A stretch of DNA of 64,000 bases from Orlajensenia leifsoniae (GTDB taxonomy: Bacteria > Actinomycetota > Actinomycetes > Actinomycetales > Microbacteriaceae). The notes beneath the pieces are model-generated. The model saw only the letters and a list, made by a program, of their open reading frames with translations. It searched no databases and had not been told where the DNA came from. The stretch spans positions 186,001 to 250,000 of the forward strand of contig NZ_SPQZ01000002.1 in NCBI RefSeq assembly GCF_004570845.1. Direction: 5' to 3'. How positions within the stretch are numbered: position 1 is the stretch's first letter; every line of letters starts with the position of its first letter. This document shows positions 46,859 through 56,047 of the stretch, in pieces. The position numbers were made by a program, and so were the translations under genes.

Positions 46859-47776
46859 CTACTCGGCCCCGATCGGGGGAAGATGCTCGCTGCGATGGAT
46901 CTCGTAGGTCACGGCGTTGCCGGGGGAGTCGGGATCGTCGGTGATCGGCTTGTCGTCCATGAACAGCCGGATGGCATGCGCTAATTCTCCAGGGTGGCTG
47001 AAGTTGATCGCGTGCGCGGCGCCCTCGATGACGACGAGGAGCAGATGGTTGTCCGTGCGCACGGCGACGTCATGCACCCGCTGCGGCCCGGGCATGAGCG
47101 GGTCGCGGGTGCCGATCACCACGAGGGTGGGGATCTTCAGCGCGAGGAGGCGGTCGAGTGTCGGATACTGCGTGAGTGCTCGGAACATCCTGACGGTGCT
47201 CGGAACGCCGAAACGCAGGTAGTCGGGGGTGGCGACTCCGACCATCCGCGTCGGCTCCCGGCCTCCATCGCGCGCCAGCTGCCCGACCGCTCGCCTGAGG
47301 GGTTGATTGTGAATCCCGCCGGCGGGGGAGACCAGGACCGCCCGTTCGAGTCGTTCCGGATAGTGGTGCGCGAACTCCAGGATCACGGGGCATCCCATCG
47401 AGTTGCCCACTAGCGTGACCGACTCGATCCCGCGATCGTCGAGGAATCGAGCCGCGGCGTGCGCCAGGTCGGGCACGTCGAGCGAGTTGGGCGCTTTCCC
47501 GCTGCGACCGAATCCCGGAAGGTCCGGCACCAAGGTGTGGAACTCGTCGCTCAGCAGGGCTGCCGTCGGCAGGAGGTAGCGGCCCGACAGTCCGAAGCCA
47601 TGCAGGTGCATCATCACCCGTGCACCCGGGGGCGGCTCCGGCGATTCCCGGTAGAAGACGTCGATGCCATCGACCGTGGTCCAGCGCTCGGCGAGGATCG
47701 ACGCGGGTCTGCGCGGAGTGCGACGCTCTCGACGACGGGCGTCCGCGGACTCCCTGGACTGCACCGGGTCCTTCAT
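46859..47776 (-). CDS. Alpha/beta hydrolase
   Basis: 305 residues from ATG at 47776, where AGGGGG lies 8 bases upstream; an in-frame GTG at 47839 adds 21 residues without a ribosome binding site. The oxyanion block HLHGFGLSGRY, nucleophile elbow GNSMGC (Ser126), acid residue in IGTRDPLMPG and catalytic histidine in EGAAHAINF complete the triad. Substrate is unknown; a carboxylesterase or lactonase role is possible. The N-terminus before residue 28 is highly basic. Confidence 0.83.
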   Translation of the reverse strand: MKDPVQSRESADARRRERRTPRRPASILAERWTTVDGIDVFYRESPEPPPGARVMMHLHGFGLSGRYLLPTAALLSDEFHTLVPDLPGFGRSGKAPNSLDVPDLAHAAARFLDDRGIESVTLVGNSMGCPVILEFAHHYPERLERAVLVSPAGGIHNQPLRRAVGQLARDGGREPTRMVGVATPDYLRFGVPSTVRMFRALTQYPTLDRLLALKIPTLVVIGTRDPLMPGPQRVHDVAVRTDNHLLLVVIEGAAHAINFSHPGELAHAIRLFMDDKPITDDPDSPGNAVTYEIHRSEHLPPIGAE

Positions 47777-47918
47777 CTGCAACCCCCTGTCGATCAGGTG
47801 ATTCTCGCCGATATCCACGGCGACACCGCTTTCCCCCACGGTAGGCCCAGAGGCGGCTCCTGCGCATCCTCGGATTCAGCTGAAGCTTCGGCGGCCTGCA
47901 GCTCCTCGATGGAGAGCG

Positions 47919-48602
47919 TCATTCCTCCGGCGCCGATGGATTGACAGGCTCGAACGAGGCGAGTGAACGCCTGTAGCCGCGAAACCCGAGCGCCAGGAAG
48001 GTCGCGACCGAGACGACCGTCAGCACGGCGCCGACGATGATCGCGAGGCCGTACCAGTCGGTGAGGGCGGCCAGCAGGCCACCGACGAAGAGGCCGAGCA
48101 CCGCCGAGTTGATGACGATGATGAAGACCATCGAACTCCCGGCGACCTGCGTGGATCCACGCGGCCGGAGGAATGAGTACGTTCGCTTCATCCCGGCCTC
48201 GTCGTCGTGGGTCGATGCGAAGAAGTATCGCTCGACGCCGGGGTCGATGTCGACATAGGCGGCTCGCAGGCGATTCATCGCGAGAACGAACATCATGTCC
48301 TCGTCGGCGACGTTGATCACGCGGATCTGGGTCAGGATGCCGATCACGTACAGCAGACCGAGGATGCCCAGCGCAGACGGGGCGAACGGCCCACTGTACT
48401 GCGTGGCCTGGCCGAGCAGGCTCACGCTCACGAGGGCTGCGGAGACGAGAGTGAGGAAGATCGCGATGCGCGTGAGCACCTCGGCCTGCGCGGTGCTGCG
48501 CGACGCGAGGAGACCCCAGTGCTCGGTGGCGAGGATCTGCGCACGGACGGAGGGCGGAACCGGCGGCGGCTCCGCGGAGGCAGGCGATGCCGCATCCGTC
48601 AT
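47919..48602 (-). CDS. Uncharacterised four-helix membrane protein
   Basis: 227 residues from ATG at 48602; an in-frame ATG at 48611 is the alternative. Two pairs of membrane segments (about 44-60, 72-91 and 159-178, 187-208) flank a soluble loop with ADEDMMFVLAMNRLRAAYVDIDPGVERYFFASTHDDEAG. That loop pattern resembles small hypothetical membrane proteins in actinobacteria, but I cannot name a family. Confidence 0.65.
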   Translation of the reverse strand: MTDAASPASAEPPPVPPSVRAQILATEHWGLLASRSTAQAEVLTRIAIFLTLVSAALVSVSLLGQATQYSGPFAPSALGILGLLYVIGILTQIRVINVADEDMMFVLAMNRLRAAYVDIDPGVERYFFASTHDDEAGMKRTYSFLRPRGSTQVAGSSMVFIIVINSAVLGLFVGGLLAALTDWYGLAIIVGAVLTVVSVATFLALGFRGYRRSLASFEPVNPSAPEE

Positions 48603-48703
48603 GGGACACATTGTGCTCTCGTCAGCAGGCGGCCGCCAGAGTCGCGGGCAACCCCCGCCGGGCTCGCCGAGAAGATCGGAATGACGCGCCCGGGAACGAC
48701 GAA

Positions 48704-48732
48704 GGCCCGGCCACTCGATGAGTGTCCGGGCC
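48704..48732 (-). terminator. Terminator of tRNA-Gly
   Basis: Stem GGCCCGG (48704-48710) with CCGGGCC (48726-48732) continues as CACTC/GAGTG around a GAT loop. Read on the minus strand it lies just after the tRNA and ends GGGCCTTCGTCGTTCC, the same tail as the hairpin at 3569-3606. Confidence 0.7.
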
Positions 48733-48738
48733 TCGTAC

Positions 48739-48812
48739 TGGAGGGGATGACGGGAATCGAACCCGCGTGATCAGTTTGGAAGACTGAGGCTCTACCATTG
48801 AGCTACATCCCC
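48739..48812 (-). tRNA. tRNA-Gly (anticodon TCC)
   Basis: The minus-strand sequence folds as a full cloverleaf: acceptor stem GGGGATG/CATCCCC, D-arm AGCTCAATGGTAGAGC, anticodon loop CTTCCAA with anticodon TCC, T-arm GGGTTCGATTCCC. The discriminator base is U and the 3' CCA is encoded (48739-48741). It is divergent from tRNA-Pro. Confidence 0.95.
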
Positions 48813-48840
48813 GTGGCCTCTGCGAAAAGGCAACTCGACC

Positions 48841-48846
48841 ATCGTA
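48841..48846 (-). promoter_or_regulatory. Candidate -10 box of tRNA-Gly
   Basis: TACGAT on the minus strand fits TANNNT and lies 28 bases before the mature tRNA 5' end, leaving a short leader. No good -35 match is seen. Confidence 0.35.
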
Positions 48847-48880
48847 ATACAGACTCGAGGGTGCTCCGTCCACGTCGACG

Positions 48881-48916
48881 TCGAGCCGGGCATCGAGCCG
48901 GGCATCGAGCCGCACG
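48881..48916. repeat. Short tandem repeat between divergent tRNA genes
   Basis: The 12-base unit TCGAGCCGGGCA occurs twice perfectly (48881-48892, 48893-48904) and a third time degenerate (48905-48916). Confidence 0.7.
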
Positions 48917-48968
48917 TCGAACGAGATGCCGAGCCGTCGCTCTGACGGAACGCACGGATGCCGTGCAG

Positions 48969-48974
48969 TAGACT
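48969..48974 (+). promoter_or_regulatory. Candidate -10 box of tRNA-Pro
   Basis: TAGACT fits TANNNT and lies about 75 bases before tRNA-Pro, with CTGACG (48942-48947) further upstream at a spacing (21) longer than ideal. Confidence 0.3.
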
Positions 48975-49049
48975 TTCCGAGGTTCCCCGCTATTCGCGTG
49001 CCTTGGCGCGCGCCTCGCGTTGGATCGAGAACGAGTTGAGCGGATGACT

Positions 49050-49126
49050 CGGGGCGTAGCTCAGCTTGGTAGAGCGCCCGGTTTGGGACCGGGAGGTCGC
49101 AGGTTCGAATCCTGTCGCCCCGACCA
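49050..49126 (+). tRNA. tRNA-Pro (anticodon TGG)
   Basis: A full cloverleaf: acceptor stem CGGGGCG/CGCCCCG, D-arm with AGCTCAGCTTGGTAGAGC, anticodon stem CCGGT/ACCGG with loop TTTGGGA (anticodon TGG), T-arm AGGTTCGAATCCT, discriminator A and encoded CCA (49124-49126). It lies 41 bases before tig, as in mycobacteria. Confidence 0.96.
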
Positions 49127-49167
49127 CCGCATCGACACACCCCCTCATCTACAGGAGATCTTCCCCC

Positions 49168-50601
49168 ATGCCGAACACCTCGGTTGAGAAGCTCAGCCCG
49201 ACTCGCGCGAAGCTCACCATCTCGGTGACGCCCGAGGAGCTGAAGCCCAGCATCACCCACGCGTACAGCCACATCGCCGAGGAGATCAACATCCCCGGCT
49301 TCCGCAAGGGCAAAGTTCCGCCCCCCATCATCGACCAGCGCGTGGGCAAGCTCGCCGTTCTCGAGCACGCCGTCAACGAGGGCCTCGACGGCTTCTTCCG
49401 CGCCGCCGTCGCCGAGCACGACCTCCGCACCCTCGGACGCCCGTCGGCCGACATCGTCGAGTGGCCCAGCGACAAGGACTTCTCGGGCGACCTCCTCGTG
49501 CACATCGAGGTCGATGTGCGTCCCGAGATCGACCTCCCCGACTACAACGGCATCGCCCTCACGGTCGACGCCGTCGAGGTCGGCGACGAGGAGATCCAGA
49601 AGGAGCTCGACACCCTGCGCAGCCGCTTCGGCACGCTCAGCACCGTCGACCGTCCCGCGAAGAGCGGCGACTTCGTCACCATCGACCTGATCGCCACCAT
49701 CGACGGTGCCGAGGTCGACACCGCCAGCGGCATCTCCTACGAGCTCGGCTCGGGTGACCTCATCGAGGGCATCGACGAGGCCCTCGACTCCCTCACCGCA
49801 GGCGAGGCCACGACCTTCGAGTCGAAGCTGCTCGGCGGCGACCACGAGGGCGAGACCGCTGAGATCGCCGTCACCGTCATCGCCGTCAAGGAGCGCGAGC
49901 TCCCCGAGGCCGACGACGACTTCGCCCAGATCGCCAGCGAGTTCGACACCCTCGACGAGCTGAAGGCCAGCCTCGCCGAGCAGGCCGGCCGCTCCAAGAC
50001 CTTCGAGCAGGGCGGCCAGGCGCGCGACCTCCTCATCGAGAAGCTCACCGAGCTCGTCGAGGTTCCGGTTCCCGCCGGCCTCATCGAGGACGAGGTGCAC
50101 CGTCACCTCGAGAACGAGAACCGCCTCGAGGACGACGAGCACCGCGCAGAGGTCGCCATCTCGAGCGAGAAGACCTTCCGCACCCAGATCCTGCTCGACG
50201 CCATCGCCGAGGCCGAAGAGGTCAAGGTCAGCCAGGACGAGCTCTCGCAGTACCTCATCCAGGGTGCTGCCCAGTACGGCATGGACCCGAACGAGTTCGT
50301 CCAGGCCCTGAGCAGCAACGGTCAGATCCCCGCCATGGTCGGAGAGGTCGCCCGCAACAAGGCCCTCGCGCTCGTGCTGGGCAAGGCTGTCGTCACCGAC
50401 TCCAACGGTGCAGCGGTCGACCTGTCCGACTTCGTCGTCACCGAGGAGGACGAGGACGAGGCTGAGGCCGAGGTCGTCGCCGAGGCTGAAGAGGTCGTCG
50501 AGGACGCCGAGGCAGCCGACGCCGTCATCGAGGCCGAGGAGAAGCCGAAGAAGGCTCCCGCCAAGAAGAAGGCACCGGCGAAGAAGGCAGACGCCGAGTA
50601 G
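49168..50601 (+). CDS. tig: Trigger factor chaperone
   Basis: 477 residues from ATG at 49168 with AGGAG 10 bases upstream; a longer frame runs back through tRNA-Pro and was rejected. A ribosome-bound folding chaperone and prolyl isomerase. The ribosome-docking GFRKGKVPP motif is near residue 46, the FKBP domain spans about 160-245, and the helical chaperone domain follows. After residue about 430 there is an acidic stretch and a lysine/alanine/proline tail (KKAPAKKK repeats), an actinobacterial-style extension not needed for the fold. Confidence 0.96.
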   Translation: MPNTSVEKLSPTRAKLTISVTPEELKPSITHAYSHIAEEINIPGFRKGKVPPPIIDQRVGKLAVLEHAVNEGLDGFFRAAVAEHDLRTLGRPSADIVEWPSDKDFSGDLLVHIEVDVRPEIDLPDYNGIALTVDAVEVGDEEIQKELDTLRSRFGTLSTVDRPAKSGDFVTIDLIATIDGAEVDTASGISYELGSGDLIEGIDEALDSLTAGEATTFESKLLGGDHEGETAEIAVTVIAVKERELPEADDDFAQIASEFDTLDELKASLAEQAGRSKTFEQGGQARDLLIEKLTELVEVPVPAGLIEDEVHRHLENENRLEDDEHRAEVAISSEKTFRTQILLDAIAEAEEVKVSQDELSQYLIQGAAQYGMDPNEFVQALSSNGQIPAMVGEVARNKALALVLGKAVVTDSNGAAVDLSDFVVTEEDEDEAEAEVVAEAEEVVEDAEAADAVIEAEEKPKKAPAKKKAPAKKADAE

Positions 50602-50622
50602 TCAGCACCATTCACCATCGGG

Positions 50623-50654
50623 AGGGTCGATCGCGTTCGCGCGGTCGGCCCTTT
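50623..50654 (+). terminator. Terminator after tig
   Basis: Arms AGGGTCGATCGCG (50623-50635) and CGCGGTCGGCCCT (50640-50652) pair over 13 positions with two G-U pairs around a TTCG tetraloop, followed by TTT. Confidence 0.75.
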
Positions 50655-50675
50655 CGCGTACGAGAAGGAGAACGG

Positions 50676-51176
50676 ATGCAGCACCCCACGCCATCCGACG
50701 ACTGGAACGCGCTCGTCGACGCCGTCTGGGCCGCAGCCGACGAGCTCGGTGACGACGCCGTCATCCAGCGCATCGACGCCCTCGCCGCCGAGCGGGGCGA
50801 AGACGACGCCCGCGCCGCCTTCGAGATGGTCGGCGCCCGAGACTCGGCCGGACTCGAGTCGGAAGCCGCGCCGCTGTACCGCACAGCTCTCGCACGAGGC
50901 CTCGACGAGGTCCACCGGCCGCAGGCCGTCATCCAGCTCGCGAGCACCCTCCGCAATCTCGGCGAGGTCGAGGACAGCATCCGGATGCTGGAGGCCGAAC
51001 GCGCCGAGCATCCGGAGTCACCGCTCGACGACGCGGCCGCCGCGTTCCTGGCGCTGGCGCTCGTGACGCGCGGCGACGCCGAGAGGGCGGCATCCGTCGC
51101 TCTCAGCGCACTCGCACCGCACCTTCAGCTCTACACGCGCTCGGTGCGCGCCTACGCGGCCGAGTTGGCACTCTGA
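50676..51176 (+). CDS. Tetratricopeptide-like protein
   Basis: 166 residues from ATG with AGAAGGAGAA upstream. It is fully helical and matches a small TPR-containing actinobacterial family: helices around DDAVIQRIDALAAERGEDDARAAFEM, then repeat-like units LYRTALARGLDEVHRPQAVIQLASTLRNLGEVEDSIRMLEAE. Probably a protein-binding scaffold. It lies between tig and clpP1, which could hint at a proteostasis link, but the tig terminator makes it transcriptionally separate from tig. Confidence 0.72.
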   Translation: MQHPTPSDDWNALVDAVWAAADELGDDAVIQRIDALAAERGEDDARAAFEMVGARDSAGLESEAAPLYRTALARGLDEVHRPQAVIQLASTLRNLGEVEDSIRMLEAERAEHPESPLDDAAAAFLALALVTRGDAERAASVALSALAPHLQLYTRSVRAYAAELAL

Positions 51177-51181
51177 CACCG

Positions 51182-51199
51182 ACTCTGCTCACGGCGAAC
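51182..51199 (+). promoter_or_regulatory. ClgR-like activator box before clpP1
   Basis: The sequence ACTCTGCTCACGGCGAAC fits 12 of the 14 defined positions of the corynebacterial ClgR consensus as I recall it (WNNWCGCYNANRGCGWWS). It is centred about 38 bases upstream of a TAGATT -10 box, a position suited to an activator. Confidence 0.5.
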
Positions 51200-51227
51200 A
51201 TGGCCCGGTTCCGGTGATCCGCTCGGT

Positions 51228-51233
51228 TAGATT
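51228..51233 (+). promoter_or_regulatory. Candidate -10 box of clpP1P2
   Basis: TAGATT fits TANNNT and lies 31 bases before the clpP1 ATG, which has its own GAAGGAG ribosome binding site. Confidence 0.45.
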
Positions 51234-51264
51234 CGTCTTACGCGATAACTGAAGGAGCGACACA

Positions 51265-51852
51265 ATGGCCGAACCGACACTGGGACCCAGTGTTTTTGAC
51301 CGCCTGCTGAAGGACCGCATCATCTGGCTCGGTTCCGAGGTGCGCGACGAGAACGCCAACGAGATCGCGGCGAAGCTTCTGCTCCTCGCCGCCGAGGACT
51401 CGAAGCGGGACATCTACCTCTACATCAACTCTCCCGGCGGCTCGATCACGGCCGGCATGGCGATCTACGACACCATGCAGTTCGTTCCCAACGACATCGT
51501 GACCGTCGGCATCGGAATGGCGGCCTCGATGGGCCAGCTCCTCCTCACCGCCGGCACCAAGGGCAAGCGCTACATCACCCCGAACGCCCGCGTGCTGCTC
51601 CACCAGCCGCACGGTGGCTTCGGTGGAACGTCGAGCGACATCCAGACCCAGGCTCAGCTCATCCTCGACATGAAGCGCCGCCTCGCCGAGATCACCGCTG
51701 CCCAGACCGGCAAGACCGTCGAGCAGGTCAACGAGGACGGCGACCGCGACCGCTGGTTCAACGCCCAGCAGGCACTCGAGTACGGCTTCGTGGATCACAT
51801 CCGCGAATCGGCGCTCGACGTGTTCGGCGGCGGCGGCACGGACGCCAAGTAG
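51265..51852 (+). CDS. clpP1: ATP-dependent Clp protease proteolytic subunit ClpP1
   Basis: 195 residues from ATG with GAAGGAG upstream. It is one of two ClpP chains that form the mixed tetradecamer typical of actinobacteria. The triad is Ser88 in GMAASMGQ, His113 in LLHQPHGG and Asp162. The substrate-handling block [18 protein letters not shown] is intact. Followed by clpP2 after 28 bases. Confidence 0.96.
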   Translation: MAEPTLGPSVFDRLLKDRIIWLGSEVRDENANEIAAKLLLLAAEDSKRDIYLYINSPGGSITAGMAIYDTMQFVPNDIVTVGIGMAASMGQLLLTAGTKGKRYITPNARVLLHQPHGGFGGTSSDIQTQAQLILDMKRRLAEITAAQTGKTVEQVNEDGDRDRWFNAQQALEYGFVDHIRESALDVFGGGGTDAK

Positions 51853-51880
51853 AGCACCGAAGAGAGACAAGGACTTAGAC

Positions 51881-52564
51881 ATGACCATCCCCAGCTTCGG
51901 TGGATCCGCAACGAGCTCGATGGGCGGCAGCGCACTGCACCAGCCGTCCTCGCGCTACATCCTGCCCACGTTCGAGGAGCGCACGGCCTACGGCTACAAG
52001 CGCCAGGACCCCTACGCCAAGCTCTTCGAGGACCGCGTGATCTTCCTCGGCGTGCAGGTCGACGACGCGTCGGCCGACGACATCATGGCGCAGCTGCTCG
52101 TGCTCGAGAGCATGGACCCCGACCGCGACATCATGATGTACATCAACTCGCCCGGCGGCTCGTTCACGGCCATGACGGCGATCTACGACACCATGCAGTA
52201 CATCCGTCCGCAGATCCAGACCGTGGTTCTCGGGCAGGCCGCGTCGGCCGCAGCGGTTCTCGCCGCTGCCGGCACGCCCGGCAAGCGCCTCGCCCTCCCG
52301 AACGCCCGCATCCTCATCCACCAGCCGGCCGTCGGCCAGGCCGGTCAGGGGCAGGCGTCCGACATCGAGATCCAGGCGCAGGAGATCCTCCGCATGCGCA
52401 TCTGGCTCGAGGAGACGCTGGCCAAGCACTCGAACCGCACGGTCGAGCAGGTCAATAAGGACATCGACCGCGACAAGATCCTGTCCGCGGCCGACGCCCT
52501 CGAGTACGGACTGATCGACCAGGTGCTGAGCTCCCGCAAGGGCCTCGCCGCCATCGCCAAGTAA
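51881..52564 (+). CDS. clpP2: ATP-dependent Clp protease proteolytic subunit ClpP2
   Basis: 227 residues from ATG. The longer N-terminus (about 30 residues before FEERTAYGYKRQDPY) is usual for the second actinobacterial ClpP and is probably processed. The nucleophile is Ser122 in LGQAASAAAVLAAAG, histidine His147 in LIHQPAVGQ. It works with ClpP1 and with ClpX or ClpC. A strong hairpin lies just after its stop. Confidence 0.96.
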   Translation: MTIPSFGGSATSSMGGSALHQPSSRYILPTFEERTAYGYKRQDPYAKLFEDRVIFLGVQVDDASADDIMAQLLVLESMDPDRDIMMYINSPGGSFTAMTAIYDTMQYIRPQIQTVVLGQAASAAAVLAAAGTPGKRLALPNARILIHQPAVGQAGQGQASDIEIQAQEILRMRIWLEETLAKHSNRTVEQVNKDIDRDKILSAADALEYGLIDQVLSSRKGLAAIAK

Positions 52565-52595
52565 GCACGACCCGGCGAGTAGGAACACCTCCACC

Positions 52596-53351
52596 GTGAA
52601 CGCGGCGGACGACTGGCTGCACGACAGCCGGGCCGTCCGCCGCGTTTCCGTGTATCCGGATGCCGCAGTCGAGTGGAACTCGTGGCCGGCATCCATCCCT
52701 GCCGTCGGCCAGTTCCTGCGTGAGGGCGGCCGCGAGTTCGCTCCCGGACTGACCCTGCTCGTCGGCGAGAACGGGAGTGGTAAGTCGACCCTGCTCGAAG
52801 GCATCGCGATGGCCTGCGGCCTGCCGCCCGAGGGAGGCAGCAACCAGGGGAGTCACTCCACGCGGCCGAGCGAGTCGCGGCTCTCGGAGTGGTTGCGCAT
52901 CGAACGCAGCCCGAGCGCCCCGCGCTGGGGATTCTTCCTCCGGGCCGAGACCATGCACGGCTACTACAGCTATCTCGAGGCCCTGCCGAACAGCCCCGAT
53001 CGCGACCTCCACGAGCTGAGCCACGGCGAATCGTTCAATCGCATCCTCGACGACAAGCTCAACCACCCCGAGTACGTCGCCGGCCTCGCCTGCCTCGACG
53101 AGCCGGAGGCCGCACTCTCCTTCGGCTCCAGCCTGCGCTGGATCGCCGGCCTGGCCGAGGCCCTGCAGCGCGGCACCCAGGTGATCTGCGCCACCCACTC
53201 GCCGATCCTGGCCTCTTTCCCCGGAGCATCGATCCTCGAGCTCGGGGAGTGGGGCATCAGGGAATCGACCTGGGAGGACCTCGAACTCGTCGGCCACTGG
53301 CGCAGCTACCTCGACGACCCGCAGCGCTACCTTCGTCACCTGCTCGACTGA
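52596..53351 (+). CDS. AAA/ABC-type ATPase inserted between clpP2 and clpX
   Basis: 251 residues from GTG at 52596; GTG at 52650 is an alternative start that avoids a hairpin covering the first codons. A soluble, ABC-like ATPase of the COG3910 predicted-ATPase type: Walker A GENGSGKST (57-65), signature-like LSHGESF (141-147), Walker B ACLDEPEAAL (165-174) and a switch histidine in ICATHSPIL. There is no membrane partner and no Q-loop transporter context, so it is unlikely to be a transporter; Rad50/RecF-like or unknown roles are possible. Confidence 0.78.
   Translation: MNAADDWLHDSRAVRRVSVYPDAAVEWNSWPASIPAVGQFLREGGREFAPGLTLLVGENGSGKSTLLEGIAMACGLPPEGGSNQGSHSTRPSESRLSEWLRIERSPSAPRWGFFLRAETMHGYYSYLEALPNSPDRDLHELSHGESFNRILDDKLNHPEYVAGLACLDEPEAALSFGSSLRWIAGLAEALQRGTQVICATHSPILASFPGASILELGEWGIRESTWEDLELVGHWRSYLDDPQRYLRHLLD
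52599..52646 (+). terminator. Long perfect hairpin at the clpP2-ATPase junction
   Basis: Arms AACGCGGCGGACG (52599-52611) and CGTCCGCCGCGTT (52634-52646) pair over 13 bases, with an inner GGCT/AGCC stem in the loop, ending GCGTTT. It overlaps the first codons of the following gene when started at 52596. Confidence 0.6.
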
Positions 53352-53359
53352 GCGGCGCC

Positions 53360-53377
53360 GCTTCGCGCAGGGCGAAC
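53360..53377 (+). promoter_or_regulatory. ClgR-like box before clpX
   Basis: TTCGC-GCAGG-GCGAA is a perfect 5-base inverted repeat with 5-base spacing; the 18-base window agrees with 12 of 14 defined ClgR consensus positions as recalled. It lies directly after the ATPase stop codon. Confidence 0.5.
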
Positions 53378-53430
53378 GGCGCGCTGACGGCAACGGCGGC
53401 ACGGTTCCCGCAATTGTCCGTGGCACAGGT

Positions 53431-53436
53431 TAGGCT
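53431..53436 (+). promoter_or_regulatory. Candidate -10 box of clpX
   Basis: TAGGCT in GGTTAGGCTCGG fits TANNNT, 29 bases before the clpX ATG, and would give a short leader carrying GAAGGGGG. Confidence 0.45.
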
Positions 53437-53465
53437 CGGTTCCAGTTGCACTGAAGGGGGCACTG

Positions 53466-54740
<1,275 letters not shown>

Positions 54741-54748
54741 CCGGCACT

Positions 54749-56047
54749 GTGAACCCGGAACGCCTCGGGCTTTCGAGGAGAGACGGGGGAGGCCTCTTCC
54801 ACACTGTCCTCGCCGGCGTCATCGCCGCGATCACCGGGTTCGCCAGTTCCTTCGCTCTCGTCATCGCGGGCCTCGGGGCCGTCGGGGCCACGGATGGGCA
54901 GGCCTCATCGGGTCTCTTCGCCCTGTGCCTGGCCACGGGCATCACCTGCATCGTGCTGCCGCTCGTGATGCGCATCCCGATCTCGTTCGCGTGGTCGACA
55001 CCGGGGGCGGCGCTCCTCATCGCCGCCGGCGCCGTGACGGGGGAGTTCGCGGCAGCCGTCGGAGCGTTCCTCGTGTGCGGAGTGCTCATCGTGCTGGCCG
55101 GGCTGTGGCCGGCGCTCGGGCGAGCGATCACCAGCATCCCCAAGCCCATCGCCAGCGCCATGCTCGCCGGCATCCTGTTCCCCATCTGCCTCGCTCCGGT
55201 CACGGCATCCGTCACCGAACCCGCCATCGCGATCCCGATGGTGCTCGTCTGGCTTCTGTTGGCCAGGCTCGCACCACGTTGGGCCGTTCCTGCGGCCATG
55301 CTCGTGGCCGTGATCGGCATCGGCATCGCGGCCGGTCCCGGCGTCTTCGCCAGTGCATCGGCGGCCCCGCACCTCGAGTTCGTGATGCCGGTCTTCGATC
55401 CCCTCGTTATCGTCAGCCTCGGGCTGCCTCTGTTCATCGTGACGATGGCCGGGCAGAACGTGCCGGGGTTCGCCGTCATGTCGACGTTCGGCTACACGCC
55501 GGCTCCCCGTCCGGTCCTGGTGAGCAGCGGCCTCGGCACGATCGGCGCCGCGCTCTTCGGGGGTCACGCCATCAACCTCGCAGCGATCACCGCGGCTCTC
55601 ATGGCGTCTCCGGAGTCGCACCCCGACAAGTCGAAGCGCTGGATCGCCACATTCACCTCAGGCGTCGTGTATCTCGTGCTCGGCCTGTGCGCCGGGCTCG
55701 CGACGGCCGTCGTCGCGGCGGCTCCGCCGATCATCATCACCGCCGTGGCGGGTCTCGCGCTTCTCGGCGCTTTCGTCACGGCCATCGGCGGGGCGCTCGA
55801 GGCGCCCCAACACCGCATCACCGGCATCGCGACCTTCCTCGTCACGGCATCCGGCATCTCGATCATCGGAATCGGTTCCGCGTTCTGGGGCCTCATCGTG
55901 GGTGGGGTGCTGATGGCGTGGCTGTCGCCCTGGAAGCGGGCCAGCCCGGATACGGCCGGGGGAGCGCACCCAGCAGACTCAGAGCCCGGCGTGCCTGCGC
56001 AGGCACGCCTCGACGAGGAGACCGATCATGAGCCAGACCGCCCCTGA
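54749..56047 (+). CDS. BenE family (benzoate/H+ symporter-like) transporter
   Basis: 432 residues from GTG, 8 bases after clpX. About twelve membrane segments with the BenE motifs [30 protein letters not shown] and [14 protein letters not shown]. Members import benzoate or related aromatic acids, but no aromatic degradation gene lies nearby, so the substrate is uncertain. A charged tail of about 35 residues overlaps the next start. Confidence 0.85.
   Translation: MNPERLGLSRRDGGGLFHTVLAGVIAAITGFASSFALVIAGLGAVGATDGQASSGLFALCLATGITCIVLPLVMRIPISFAWSTPGAALLIAAGAVTGEFAAAVGAFLVCGVLIVLAGLWPALGRAITSIPKPIASAMLAGILFPICLAPVTASVTEPAIAIPMVLVWLLLARLAPRWAVPAAMLVAVIGIGIAAGPGVFASASAAPHLEFVMPVFDPLVIVSLGLPLFIVTMAGQNVPGFAVMSTFGYTPAPRPVLVSSGLGTIGAALFGGHAINLAAITAALMASPESHPDKSKRWIATFTSGVVYLVLGLCAGLATAVVAAAPPIIITAVAGLALLGAFVTAIGGALEAPQHRITGIATFLVTASGISIIGIGSAFWGLIVGGVLMAWLSPWKRASPDTAGGAHPADSEPGVPAQARLDEETDHEPDRP

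Noticed and set aside
49066-49167. N-terminal extension of the tig frame
   Set aside because: It runs through tRNA-Pro; the ATG at 49168 has AGGAG and begins the conserved trigger factor N-terminus.
53425-53443. DtxR-like box AGGTTAGGCT before clpX
   Set aside because: Only about 11 of 19 positions match and the matching part is the -10 box TAGGCT itself, which recurs before unrelated genes.
54749-56047. An aromatic-acid catabolic island around the BenE transporter
   Set aside because: No dioxygenase, ring-cleavage or CoA-ligase gene of that pathway is nearby; the transporter stands alone after clpX.
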